Shown here: in pieces, positions 1 through 10,041 of the stretch
How the letters are laid out: each line of letters opens with the position of its first letter
Position numbering within the stretch: position 1 is the stretch's first letter
Assembly (NCBI GenBank): GCA_022539475.1
Contig: VCMS01000201.1
Location: forward strand, 1 to 64,000
DNA: 64,000 bases
Direction: 5' to 3'
From: Gracilaria domingensis
Lineage: Eukaryota; Rhodophyta; Florideophyceae; Gracilariales; Gracilariaceae
Translations under genes and position numbers: made by a program
Notes under the pieces: generated by a model
Seen by the model: only the letters and a program-made list of their open reading frames with translations
The model's database searches: none
Told to the model about the DNA's origin: nothing

Positions 1-429
1 TATTACCTTCCCTCTTTTCTTTTCTCCGTTCGCCCTCAAAAACCTTTGTTCAGTTACATGTGACGGACAATGCGACCATCTACTAGAACTAACGATTGTG
101 TAGGGTACGCGAGCCCGGAGCTTCGAGGTCTCGGGGCGCTCGCGGGTAAAAACCAGCGCTGAAGACGCCATCAGCGCTGCTCATTATGCACAACGCCGAG
201 GAATTCGCGCCATGGCGTAATTTTTCAGCAGCAGCAGCAGCAGCAAAGCTGGCTACTGATTGGCTGCTGCAGCAGCTGCTGCAGGGGTTCACACGTGTGC
301 AGTTGCCTCAACTGACACGTGTGCAAAAGCAATACCACAAACACATCTTTGCCAAGTAATGTTGACGTAAAAAATTGACCTTTACAGTAGTTCATGTAGT
401 TCCACTCGCTGATAAACGTACATACATAT
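1..429. other. Non-coding stretch with CAG microsatellite and small palindromes
   Basis: No gene is supported here. A short CAG repeat runs about 226-245, followed at 264-284 by a mirror of CTG/CAG blocks. The 10-mer ACACGTGTGC occurs twice (291-300 and 317-326) around a small stem-loop. The stretch precedes the terminal repeat of the first Ty3/gypsy-like element; the exact element border cannot be placed from one window. Confidence 0.5.
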
Positions 430-1260
430 ACAATTGCGCGGCATGCAAATTTTTCTCCCTTCGATGTTCCTTAGCTCGTTAGCCGAGGTGAGGAGCTCGA
501 ATAGTACAGGCAGCCCTTCCATAATACACTTGGTCGTGTGTCTTCTGTGGAGCAAAACCCCAGCGATGGGATCGTCTCTCAAGGCGTTCGAGTCCTTGCC
601 CTCTAGACGAGGTGAACTCAGTGGTGAGACCTCCGAACACGGATAGTGCGGGTGTAAGACCGCCCGTGGTACGGGATATACCTACGGAGGTTGAGGGGTG
701 AACGGGCCTGATCCAGGAATCCGGCGAAAAGTGACGGAATGGTCGAGGAGGAAGAGTACGTAGAGCGGTGTAAGCCCTAGGCAAAAGGGGAGAAAGAAGG
801 GAAATAGAGGAGGAAAAGAGAGGAATCCCGCGGCGGGACGTGCGGAAAGCGGCAACAGACCCGGCGCCGGGAGACGACGATGTGTATTAAGCCCACGCGG
901 CACAACTCTATACAGAGACGGAAACGCTACCAATTGTGGTGAAAGCAGTACAACTGCACAAATAAGAAACAAGAACAGTCCGAAGACACGGAATAAAACA
1001 GCCCGAGGGCAAGGCCACAATGGTCAGTATTGCCTGAATAATCCCGAGGGATGAAGCTGAGTCGTACCGTACGCAGTGTTTCTCCGGAGGGAGTTGTACA
1101 CTTCGCGATGGCGAAACAGTTCAGAGCCGAACTCGGTTACCCTTTACTGAGGGGCGGAGGTGGCCGCGAGGTCACCTCCTTATATCGTAACCGATTACTT
1201 AGTTAAACTAAATTAAATAAATAAAGTGAACGCTTGTGCAGATCCACACACGTGGAAAGT
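430..1260 (-). repeat. Terminal (LTR-like) region of Ty3/gypsy-like element RE1
   Basis: The reverse complement of 58120-58900 aligns here in the same order over several hundred bases: the block around 575-620 with an 'agtccttgc' core, the block at 850-900 with 'aatacacatcgtc', the 'gagttgtac' block near 1090, the 'gcgaggtcacc' hairpin near 1168, and the AT block 'ttaaactaaa' near 1203. In both elements it lies just outside the large ORF opposed to pol, where a 3' LTR is expected. Two AATAAA signals lie at 1216-1225 on the plus strand. Terminal TG/CA bases and a target duplication could not be fixed, so 'LTR' rests on position and repetition. Confidence 0.6.
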
Positions 1261-1606
1261 GTGCAACCCGCGGCAGCGGCCAGTAAACTATTCGACAATC
1301 ATAACAAAACATGTGTGAACACACCCATTTCTATACACGCGTACACGCGACCAATACTCATCCGCGCCACGTCATGGCCGACCCCTCAGGGTGCCATACC
1401 CCAATGTGGCCAAAAGGTATCCCATCAGTGGGCCAATATTCATACCTTCCGAGTACCCGGAACCATCCTTACCAGGGGTTTATGAAAACAATCCCCGTGT
1501 ATCGGGCAAACACGTTTTGCTCTACATATCCCCCTCCTTAGCGCAGGAAACATCCGGTTTGCAAGCGGAGACTCATCAGCGACCTCGCATCTAAGCGTGG
1601 TCCACC
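1261..1606 (+). promoter_or_regulatory. Leader between terminal repeat and large ORF of RE1
   Basis: No ORF is supported. Parts of it match the reverse complement of 57850-58110 in the second element, including an 'acacgcgtacacgcg' segment and 'gggtgcca' before the ORF start. The conservation in front of both ORFs suggests a leader or promoter for the antisense gene, but no TATA box is clear. Confidence 0.35.
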
Positions 1607-3421
1607 ATGGACATATCCGAGATTCCGGTTCCTCTTCACAACGAGACACACGTGCAAACCCACTCAGCTTCTCTGCACTCACACGATTCAGTACGTGAAG
1701 TTTCTTCTGCGATCGACGATTCGATGAACCCTCACCAGGGCGACGAGCAGCCTTCCCAAACCGGGGTTCCGAACGTTTCGGGTCCGGCAACTCCTGCGAC
1801 AGGGTATCTCGGCGGTTTCGCCTCCGCTCCTCTGCCTCAGAGTCAACATCACACGTCTACACCGATTCCGGTCGACGTCGCGGCGTGGAATTCCGCTCAG
1901 GCGGTGCCCTTGCTGGCGACTCCAGCTGGCTGGATAGCGCGTGAATCGCTCCTTGTTCAAGATCCGACTACCGGAGGAAGCTGGGCCTATTCCAGAGCGC
2001 CCTGGTTTCACCCGACAGCGTTTCGCAACAGTGCGTTGATGGATTCATAAACCGAGAACGGTATGCTGCCTGGCGGCCTGCACCGAGATATGGTGGATTC
2101 CTGGGATTGGAGACAACGCGTGGCGGTTGCACCTCACGTGTTGTCACGAAAACGGCGCGGCCGTGGAGACGAAACGCTGGATGAAGCGCGCGCGGCTATG
2201 GCGCGATTGGCGTACTTTCGAAAGGACCGAGCCTCGTTCCCCGAGAGGATCCCCGAGTCATACGGGTTCGACCTTTCCCGGTTCCGAACTTACGGAGAGA
2301 TTAAGTATGGCGCGAACCTCGCGGACTTCCAAGCGGCGGAAAACTTCCCGGAGTCGATGCCGGCGGACATTCTCCTGTTCAACAGGCCTATCCTGCGAGC
2401 GGAGTTCCGATATATACATCGCCTTTCGGGAGAGGGAAGCTTCTTCGACCGATTGCGAAACGAACGCAAGTGGCGATCCCAGTTCGGGTATCTGATTCCA
2501 CACCAGAACATGGAGGTTGAACGTTTGCGTCCGGACGCACTAGCGGGTCGATTCGCTCCACTCCCATCGTGGTGGGCTCACTATGAGGTACCACGCGGGT
2601 GTTTCCCGGAATTACCTCCGTGCATCTCCTATGTGGGGTCACGCATGATTGCGAATCCGCACTCGGAGTACTGGATGCTCTTCATCGCCGAATGGGCCGC
2701 TCGCGTTGCCGCGTTTATGCTATGGGAAGCATACGACCAGAACCGTGTTTGGCATTTGCCTCCGAGGTTACGGAATGTGATTAGATCACTGGACTTATAC
2801 ACCGCGCTCGGTTCGGACGACAACGTCAGCGAGGTCATCAGCCTTATCGATCTCATCGATTCCATTGATTGCAGTACCGTTCCGGCGGAAAACGTCCCCA
2901 GGGGCACTCGTTCGCACTACTACCGTTCGCCAGGGCGAAGACATCCGGGTGCCGGTGACTTCGTGTACTACGATCCCTGGGAGGGAGTTACCGTCCCGAA
3001 GGAGCGGGCTCTCGTCCTACGCGGACTTCCTCGAGTGGTTCCGAGCGATCACCCTATTGGGTTTATGTTTTCCGACAACTATTACTCCGTAGCAGAGGAG
3101 GACGATCCAATGGTGGATGACACTGTGGAAGACCCGGCAACGGGAGGCCCGTCGGCGGCTTCCGCAGGAGTTCCGGTTGTCGGAGGGGCGGCTGCGCCAG
3201 TTGCTCTTATCGGTTTGGGAGTGGGCCCTTCTCGGGGGAATATTGACCCTCGCGTGATAGCGATGCGCAACCAACTCCTCGGACTTGAGGTGCCAGTTCC
3301 ACCGGATATGTACGACCTCGGCCAGCTGTTGGCATTGGGAGCGCAGGCCTTCGCGAGTCAGCCTCCCCAAGCGGGGCCGTCCAACCCTGGAGGTGCCGAT
3401 CCTTCGACAGGATGGCAGTGA
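1607..3421 (+). pseudogene. RE1 large antisense ORF (~604 codons), one in-frame stop
   Basis: This is a single reading frame of 605 codons opened by ATG at 1607 and broken only by TAA at 2048-2050. At the matching place the second copy (55955-57802, minus) has a Tyr codon, so the stop is a point mutation. The two products share many blocks, for example GW-I-x2-ESL-x-V-x-DP near residues 101-115, SRAPWF, DLSR-x-RTYG, LLFNR-x-ILRAEFR, EVPRGCF, SDHP-x-x-FMFSD-x-YY and DDPMVD. The tail is Pro/Gly/Ala rich. I see no CCHC knuckle, protease, or other family motif, so it may be a divergent gag or an accessory antisense gene of the kind known from some plant Ty3/gypsy elements. It is read towards the minus-strand end of pol (chromodomain at 3810-4045). 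Function unknown. Confidence 0.7.
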
Positions 3422-3809
3422 TCCCAACGGTGGGTTCCCTCCATGATGGGCTCTGGTAGGCTCTGCGACCAACGCACTCCGCAATAGCTAGCGGTACAAC
3501 TTCTCCTTAGAATAAAATCGACTTCGATGTCACTTCCTTCATAACCGGTTTACGGTTCAACGCTTCTTCGCGTATCGTCGTTCCAAGACGATCGTCCAGA
3601 CTGCGTGTAGCTTCACGACATGTTCACATGGACCGTTACACGGTAGTTCGCTTCTTTCCGATAAATCGGCGTCCGTTAGATGAAAATCATATTTTCTTCT
3701 TCATCCCTTCGATACTTCCTTCCTTGGGAACAAACCAAACTTCTTGGTAGTACCATCAATGATTCTCCCACAAGTGGGTCCGTCCATTGCCCTTACGACC
3801 CGGCAGCAC
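3422..3809. other. Spacer between convergent ends of antisense ORF and pol, RE1
   Basis: Non-coding. It is rich in CTTC/TTCC pyrimidine runs on plus (about 3640-3740), so it is purine rich in the pol sense. The matching spacer of the second copy (55592-55954) is A/G rich on plus, again the pol sense. It would hold the 3' ends of both convergent transcripts. Confidence 0.4.
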
Positions 3810-4085
3810 TGTCACCCTACTTGGGCCTTATCCAAATCTGGAGGCAGCGCTAGCCGCTTACGCCGGTAGTAGGCGAGGACCTTCGATCGAGGTAGATGTT
3901 CGATCGGCTCGAAATTATCCTCCTCAGGGGAGTATCCGTACCAACAGACTTGGTGTTCAGTCTCCCCATCGGGGTTCCCGACGTGACTCACGATGCGTTC
4001 GATAACGAATTCCTGTGGGAACACTTCCCGTTCGCGGGCCTCCATGGCGTATGGGCCACTCCTACTGACGCAGTATCACCTAGAG
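3810..4085 (-). pseudogene. C-terminal end of RE1 pol with chromodomain, cut by repeat A
   Basis: The minus strand reads a chromodomain: FVIERIVSH, then a loop, then VCWYGYSPEEDNFEPIEHL, ending in ALPPDLDKAQVG and a stop at 3810-3812. The aromatic and W-x-G-Y-x-P-E-E-x-x-x-E pattern is that of chromodomains carried at the C terminus of chromoviral integrases, where they guide integration to marked chromatin. The second element ends its pol with the matching ALPPYLDCAQVG and stop (55589-55591). Upstream pol sequence is missing because repeat A begins at 4088. Orientation is opposite to the large ORF at 1607-3421. Confidence 0.8.
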
Positions 4086-4120
4086 AGCGTCTGTCTCTTG
4101 CAGATGCTAGTTTTTGGCGA

Positions 4121-4220
4121 GGGTCGTCCAGAAAGTGGCAAGGGTCGTCCAATAAATTTTTTGAAAAAATATCGAGATCAATTATTTCAAAATTTGAAGA
4201 TAATTGCTTGGGTCGTCCAG
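4121..4220 (+). repeat. Three GGGTCGTCC motifs near the left end of repeat A
   Basis: The motif GGGTCGTCC is at 4121-4129, 4142-4150 and 4210-4218, with an AT-rich stretch between the second and third. Copy B has the same set from about 40257. Clusters of a short motif just inside the end are typical of transposase-binding subterminal repeats in CACTA-like elements; that role is inferred. Confidence 0.5.
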
Positions 4221-4518
4221 AATCGCTGTGCAGTAAATACTGGTGGGTTTTCCACTCGTGCTAGTTCTTTAGTCGAGTGCTACCTGAACGGTATTTCGCG
4301 AAGTCTAGGTTCAGTTTCCATTAAGGTGCACATTACACGATACCTTCTGCGGAATGATACCCTGCAACGCATGGAATACTGTTGCTAGTACAGATGATGT
4401 TCATTATGAAATCATACCGTTTTATTCGTATCTATTCTTCTATCGACCGTTTTTGCTAACCACTACTTCGCTATATTACATATACCATTTCCCCATGATG
4501 AAGCGGGTGTAGGCGCAA

Positions 4519-4671
4519 TCTGCGGCAGATGCCGCAGAGGGCACCTCCACCGAAGTGCAGTATCGGTAGAACACATACGCACTCCGAGAGGATGAGGCGC
4601 GAAGCGCCTCATCCTCTCCGTTCCTCATGTAGGGAACCATGCCCAGATGCATGGTTCCCTACTTGAGGAAC
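4519..4671. repeat. Three consecutive hairpins in repeat A
   Basis: Three palindromes follow each other. 4519-4538 has 9-bp arms and a 2-nt loop. 4586-4618 has perfect 15-bp arms with a GAA loop. 4620-4671 has 23-bp arms with one mismatch and a 6-nt loop. All three are kept in copy B (40655-40674, 40722-40754, 40756-40807). They could act as transcription stops, cruciforms or protein sites. Confidence 0.85.
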
Positions 4672-4782
4672 CTGCACCTGAAACTCGTGAGCTACGTCCG
4701 CATCAAAATTCGTTTACCTCTATACGCAAGCAGAAAGTATCCATAAGTTAGTCAAAGATCCGTTGGATACATTTGAAATGCG

Positions 4783-5103
4783 ATGGAACGTACCATTGAT
4801 AAAACAAATCAGAAACGTTGCGCTAGAAAAGTCGAGGGACCTAGTAACTCGCAAAAGGAAGAAGAAGAAGGAAAGGGACCGGTTAGATTACCAGCCCACC
4901 ATCATCGTAAAGCGCAAAAGGTGTCGAAGCGAAAACTCACAAGCAAGGGCACCAAGAATGCCCATGCAGCAAACATACCGCAAGATGCGATAAACGAAAG
5001 AGCAGCCTATGTCCCAACCAAGTACCAGAATCGTCTATCCCGAACAGTCAGAGATCCAAGATCGCCAAGAAACCAACTTGGTTTGTTGCGCTATAGGCTC
5101 TAG
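4783..5103 (+). CDS. Small basic ORF of repeat A, unknown function
   Basis: The 106-residue ORF starts at ATG 4783 and is Lys/Arg rich, with a KEEEEGKG acidic patch and a HHHRKA run near residue 40. Repeat B carries it twice in tandem: 40919-41200 (ATG start, diverging C terminus) and 41305-41613 (the ATG has become ATA). No family is recognised. It ends inside the first arm of the long hairpin at 5085-5169, which argues that it may be a chance frame. It lies upstream of the transposase-like gene on the same strand. Confidence 0.3.
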   Translation: MERTIDKTNQKRCARKVEGPSNSQKEEEEGKGPVRLPAHHHRKAQKVSKRKLTSKGTKNAHAANIPQDAINERAAYVPTKYQNRLSRTVRDPRSPRNQLGLLRYRL

Positions 5104-5169
5104 CTTCTCGCGTCTTGCGTTACTTTTGAAAAGTAGCGCAAGAGGCGAAACTAGAGCCTATGGCGCAAC
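5085..5169. repeat. Long imperfect hairpin in repeat A
   Basis: About 40 bases on each side pair, from 'gttgcgc' to 'gcgcaac', with 'taggctctag' opposed to 'ctagagccta' and an AT-rich centre. Copy B keeps it at 41595-41680. The strong, conserved stem suggests a structured RNA or DNA element rather than coding sequence. Confidence 0.8.
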
Positions 5170-5422
5170 GAAATGAACCATTCGTCGCGTACTTACAGTC
5201 GTCGCTTTGGGTTACCAGGTTCCCGTTTTCACCCTTCAACTCGTTCTATATCTTGAGCAAATAGAAGAAGTTGGGGGTGATTAGCTTATTTCCTGCCGTT
5301 TGCATGTCGCAGAGCGCGAAGAAACGTGGTGAGGATTGGTTAGTTTAGAGCAAAGATACGTGGAAGGATATGGAAGAACGTACGAATAGACTGCACGGAA
5401 TACATCCGTGAGATACGGATGA

Positions 5423-5496
5423 CTCCGTCCTACTTTTTTCCGCCCTCTACTTTAAGGAGCCTCCATAAAGTAGAGGGAGGAAAAAGAGGGACGGAG
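5423..5496. repeat. Imperfect hairpin near the transposase 5' region, repeat A
   Basis: The arms 'ctccgtcc' / 'ggacggag' enclose a longer stem, 'ccctctacttta' pairing with 'taaagtagaggg', around a short loop. The same structure is in copy B near 41934-42007. It lies about 250 bp upstream of the transposase-like start and may be part of the transposon's regulatory region. Confidence 0.75.
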
Positions 5497-5751
5497 CGGA
5501 GTATAACGCGAGGATGTGGATGGCACGGATCACGACGGTAACGGAAGGTCGGACGTCGGAGGCGCGGCGGCGGCGGCGGAGGGAAGAGATTTATTTTTCT
5601 GTGCGAGATTGGACAGGTGTACAGCTTACAACGTTGGAGAACCACAGGTTTATAACCAGTGGTAGATAATACGAGAAGTACACCATTGTGTTGAGGTCGA
5701 CGTGTACCTACGTTCGTTTTTGAACGAAAGCACGCGATTTAAACTCAAAAT

Positions 5752-7039
5752 ATGTTCTCCGTTCTCAGCATGACGTCGATCTTGACTGTCGCTCGACCTC
5801 CTTCTCCCTTCGGACGACCTTCCCTTGAAGTCTTTGTCGTCGTTCTTCGTTCATTTCTTCTTCCCATGGTCTACTACTGTACACATAAGAAGCGTGGGTG
5901 CCCCTTCGTTACTCACCGAGGAGTCTTATCTCTTCAACAGCATGTCAACCATTGCCCGTTTCGTCTGAAAGCAGCGCTGGAAGACGACAATAGCCGGCCC
6001 ATTCGGAGAAGCAAACGTCTCAAGCTTTCCGCGCACGCGGCCGCATCTTCCGAAACGGTCACTGCCCCTTGTCGCCTTCCCGAGCCTCCGGTGTCCGAGG
6101 ACATCGTTGACCACACTCCGTGCGCCCCTCCCATTCCGGACACTTCGCATTGTGTTTCTCCTTCCCAGCGTCCCGCGTCATTAGAGCAAGAACACGGAAG
6201 CAGTTCCCGCCCAGTGCCTTCTGAGGAAGCCCTCGGTGATTTGCATATGGATTATCTCACGGTTTGTCTGGCTTCAGTAGCTTCCAACCTTGGTCATCGT
6301 GAGGCAGACGAGCTAATTGGGCTACTTCGGAACCCGCGATTCTCGCAAAAGCGATTCAACGAGACCATAACAAGTTCCAAGCGCTGTACAGAACTGAAGA
6401 ACGCCATTTTCGAACGATACGCCTCAAAGGACGGTTTCAATCGAAGAACTGTCTGGCCAGAAGCATGTACGTTCAGCGCCACCCTCTACACGAGAGACCC
6501 CGGTTCAGACACTTTTGAAACAGCTCCAGTTGGCTAACAACGAAAACACATTCTTCCACCCAATACCTCAGACCCACTCCACGAAAATATCTCACCCCAT
6601 GTCCGGCTCTCTCGCAAGAGACGCCACCTCAAAACTTAAGGAAATGGTCATGGGCTCTTTGGATAGTAGAGTAGTGTGGTACTCCCAAGAAATAAGTTAC
6701 AGTGAATCTTTCGTAGGTCTTCTGCAGGTATACACCGATAAGTCTTCAACAACTCTAAAGCAAACATCGGTTACTGCCTATCCTCTTCACCTCATATTTC
6801 TCAATTTCTCCGACGAGCTACGCCGTAAGTGCATCCGTGATGACCTCACAGTAGTGGCATACTTCCCTACCACACTGATCGAGGTTTCCGCATCTGAAGC
6901 AGACGCAATTCCATTCGTTTCTAGCAAGTCTCTACGCGAGTCTAGGATGCAAATCCTTCAAGAATCTCTTCGTCAAGTTCTGGAGCCCATTCTAAATCTC
7001 AAGCAGAAAGTTTTCAGTTCATCGGCGAAGACAAACTAA
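5752..7039 (+). pseudogene. Plavaka/KDZ-like transposase, copy A, frameshifted
   Basis: Same gene as 42281-43549 in repeat B. It is split in two frames (5752-6537 and 6515-7039) by one extra G near 6500, where A reads 'ccccggttcag' and B reads 'ccccgttcag'. The N terminus carries a Cys-x6-Cys-x13-His-x3-Cys finger after YYCTHKKRGCPF. The C-terminal half carries VYTDKSSTTLKQ, AYPLHLIFLNFSDELRRK and a VVAYFP motif, which matches the layout around the first catalytic Asp of Plavaka-type transposases (a Ser/Ala-Asp stretch, then Tyr/Trp-Pro-x-Tyr, Gly/Asn-x-Ser, and HxAYxP-like). The second half of a typical Plavaka transposase is not recognisable downstream. ATG 5866, just before YYC, is an alternative start. 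Confidence 0.5.
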
Positions 7040-7810
7040 GTCGAGTGTGCCATCCTCTGCAAGTTTTCGTGCGGATACTTTTGAGGCTAAAGACATTCTG
7101 TTAACTCTTCACGGGACCAAAACGGGGAGCTCCTGTCATAGATTCGAGGCCCCTCTCTCATCTTTATGCAGTAGTATTCTTACTTCATTCACTGGACCCT
7201 CTCAAGACCAAACCAAAAGCGTTAGAGATACATACTCAGTTATTCTAGAATATGCAAAGAAAGACGAGGCAGGAAGAAGTATATGTCTTGCGAGGGAGAG
7301 TATATCTCAGGCGGTACTCTCAAGCGTTCTGACGAATGCATCCGTAGACCTCACAGTAGTGCATACTTCCCTACCACACTGATCGAGGTTCCGCATCTGA
7401 AGCAGACGCAATTCATTCGTTTCTAGCAAGTCTCTACGCGAGTCTAGGATGCAAATCCTTCAAGAATCTCTTCGTCAGTTCTGGAGCCCATTCTAAATCT
7501 CAAGCAGAAAGTTTCAGTTCATCGGCGAAGACAAACTAAGTCGAGTGTGCCATCCTCTGCAAGTTTTCGTGCGGATACTTTTGAGGCTAAAGACATTCTG
7601 TTAACTCTTCACGGGACCAAACGGGGAGCTCCTGTCATAGATTCGAGGCCCCTCTCTCATCTTTATGCAGTAGTATTCTTACTTCATTCACTGGACCCTC
7701 TCAAGACCAAACCAAAAGCGTTAGAGATACATACTCAGTTATTCTAGAATATGCAAAGAAGACGAGGCAGGAAGTATATGTCTGCGAGGAGAGTATATCT
7801 CAGCGTTCTG
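6824..7810 (+). repeat. ~0.5 kb tandem duplication in copy A, second unit contracted
   Basis: Sequence from about 6824 to 7332 is repeated from about 7333 to 7810. Repeat B has a single copy. The second unit differs from the first almost only by losses in runs or short repeats: GG to G, TTT to TT, CC to C, AAAA to AAA, GAAGAA to GAA. Several such losses and almost no base changes are visible. This is the pattern of sequencing or assembly deletion error rather than mutation. Confidence 0.75.
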
Positions 7811-9560
7811 ATTACATATCTCTTATTCCGTCGTTCATCGAAACCCCCTTGACGGTAGGATTGATCCAGAGATTGTTTCTATGCAGTCTGTTGGGAACAA
7901 GGAGAGCTCTCTTCGAACAGTTACGCAACTTGCATCCAGACAAATTGAAGCTGATTAATACTCCAGAAATCGAAAACCTCTAGTCAGAGACGCTACTCAC
8001 TGCAATAGAATCATCCACGTCACGTTTATTTCGAACGATACGTACTCAAATCAGCAACTTTACAAACGCAAATCTATCCCCAATGCAATGCAACTTTTTT
8101 GCCAAAGGTTTACATATAGATTTGTCCACGTCGAAGAAAGGCAGGTCACTGAATGGAACCTTCACAAAGGCAGATCTCCTTTGAATGATGGAGGCCAAAG
8201 CATACAAAAACCTTGACATGGTTTTCCTTTCGTAAAGGAATTCTTTGAAATCTGATAGGGAGCGCAGGACAGGGCTTCAATCAAAACAGTTTTCTCTCAG
8301 TACTCGGGCGTCGCTTGGACTAGTTATAGGTGCAATCGTGGCGCATGATGTAATGAAAACTCTATTTCGTCCCTTCGGTGGCAGATTGAAGCCTTTAACG
8401 CTCCTCGACAAAGTCGTGGGCAGGAATTCATAGCTCTAGAACTGGGAGTCTGAGGTTCTATCTCGACTCTCAACAGAAGAAAAACTAGCACCATTGGCAG
8501 CCTTTTACGGCATCTCCGCAACACGTCGATTAATGTCTTCTCTTGTATTGTTGGTGACAGGCTTTGTTAACGGAAGGTGAAGCGATACGATTTCAAAATT
8601 GGAACGATAATCATGTGCTACCAGCTCAAGCACACAGGGCTGAACGGTTTTCATGCCTACCATCTGTTTTGCTTTCTGCGACGACTCTCGTCGCCATTCT
8701 GTTTCATAGAATTTTATACTGAATGAATTTAGCATATAAGAGCTGCTACAAACCCCGTTCTCCAAACCTCTGAAAATCATGTAGTAGTTAGCCTATCAGG
8801 ACTCCATTTAGTTATTTATGGTGTTTCGCAGAGAGCTCGCTCTATTACCCCTATAAATCCGGTATTATATGGTCCTTGGAGGCCTTCATCGCTGTTTGTC
8901 AGACCGTCACAACGAACAAATTAGATTCAGATATATAAATTGAACGCTAGAGCGGAAGCGCTCATGCTATTAGATAATACCTTATCTTCATCCTCGGTAG
9001 AATTTGTATCTTCACGGGAAATAGTGGTGGCGAGTATTTAAGTAGCTACATACTGTCGTCACTCTGTTTTTTTATGCATCTCATCCCTGCGCATCACCAC
9101 TTTTGTGCGTGAGGGTGTTGGCGCGCTTCGGTGGTACGTCTCTTCGCCACTTTGATCAGTTTAAATAGTGTAGTGTGTCAGACACTACACAAATTGTAAC
9201 AAGGTCGCGTATTATGTTACTGGTTGAGCATCAATTGGATGAAAAAACTAGTTGATTTATCTCTAAAAGATCTGTACTGAGCTCGCAACAAAATCGTTGC
9301 AAGGAATGCAACCGATTGTGTTTTGGGAGGTATCAAAACGCTACAGAATGGCCTCAAAAAGTTCCTTCTAGCGAAGGGTTTTGGTGGACGTAGATTTATG
9401 CGAACAATGGTAGCGCTCTCCATTCATGCCTTTTGAAGCGCTCCTAATACTCAAGATATACTCTAATTAATGTACAGCTTTTTGCCATCCCGCCAATCCA
9501 CGTAGACAGCGGTGCCAACGTGTTCGCGGGCGGGTGCATGGTAATGAGTGCAAGAAGTGT
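7811..9560. other. Repeat A middle section without a supportable gene
   Basis: About 1.7 kb matching repeat B (43850-45590) with scattered substitutions. Short frames occur (for example minus 8505-8780 and 9217-9423), but they show no domain and differ in length between copies. This could hold decayed C-terminal transposase sequence; I cannot show it. Confidence 0.4.
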
Positions 9561-9619
9561 TGAGGAAGGGGTTTTGGGAGGTCTCGGCATGGTGCTAAAA
9601 TGTGACCAGAACGTGCCCA

Positions 9620-10041
9620 CCGGCGTGGGGGGGATCGGTTGTGTTAGGGTGGCTACCCTAACACAACCGCACCCCCCCGTCCGCGGGCACGTTTTGGCCG
9701 GTTTTTTAAAAAATGTGCTTTTTTATGCCCTCGGGCGGGGGGGTCCGTTCGTGTTAGGGTACCTACCCTAACACGAACGGACCCCCCCGCCCGCGGGCAC
9801 GTTTTGGCCGATTTTTTCAAAAATGTGCGATTTCATGCCCGCGGGCGGGGGGGTCCGGTCGTGTTAGGGTACCTACCCTAACACGACCGACACCCCCCCC
9901 GCCCGCGGGCTCGTTTTCGCCTCAATCTTGTAGCGTCCACAGACCTCCCAAAACACACACCGCACGCATATCCAGCCAAAACGTAACGTGCCCGCGGGCA
10001 GGGTGGTTGAGTTGTGTTAGGGTAGCGACCCTAACACAACT
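9620..10041. repeat. Array of four hairpins with TTAGGGT core, repeat A
   Basis: Four palindromes share the core GTGTTAGGGT/ACCCTAACAC, centred near 9651, 9763, 9873 and 10026. The second (9732-9793) is a perfect 30-bp stem with a 2-nt loop, including a run of seven G facing seven C. The first and third have nearly as long arms; the fourth has 14-bp arms and a 4-nt loop. Between them is a repeated spacer with CGGGCACGTTTTGGCCG and ATGTGC, giving a period near 110 bp for the first three. Copy B keeps the first three (45650-45940). TTAGGG is the telomere-type hexamer of many eukaryotes, but here it sits only once per arm. Confidence 0.85.

Noticed and set aside
682-1020. 112-codon minus frame with hydrophobic N-terminal stretch
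   Set aside because: It lies inside the terminal repeat and is not kept as a frame in the second copy.
1607-3421. Calling the large ORF gag
   Set aside because: No CCHC zinc knuckle, capsid motif or sense position relative to pol; left as unknown with gag as one possibility.
9620-10041. CRISPR array
   Set aside because: Units are palindromes with repeated spacers, not direct repeats with unique spacers, and the genome is eukaryotic.
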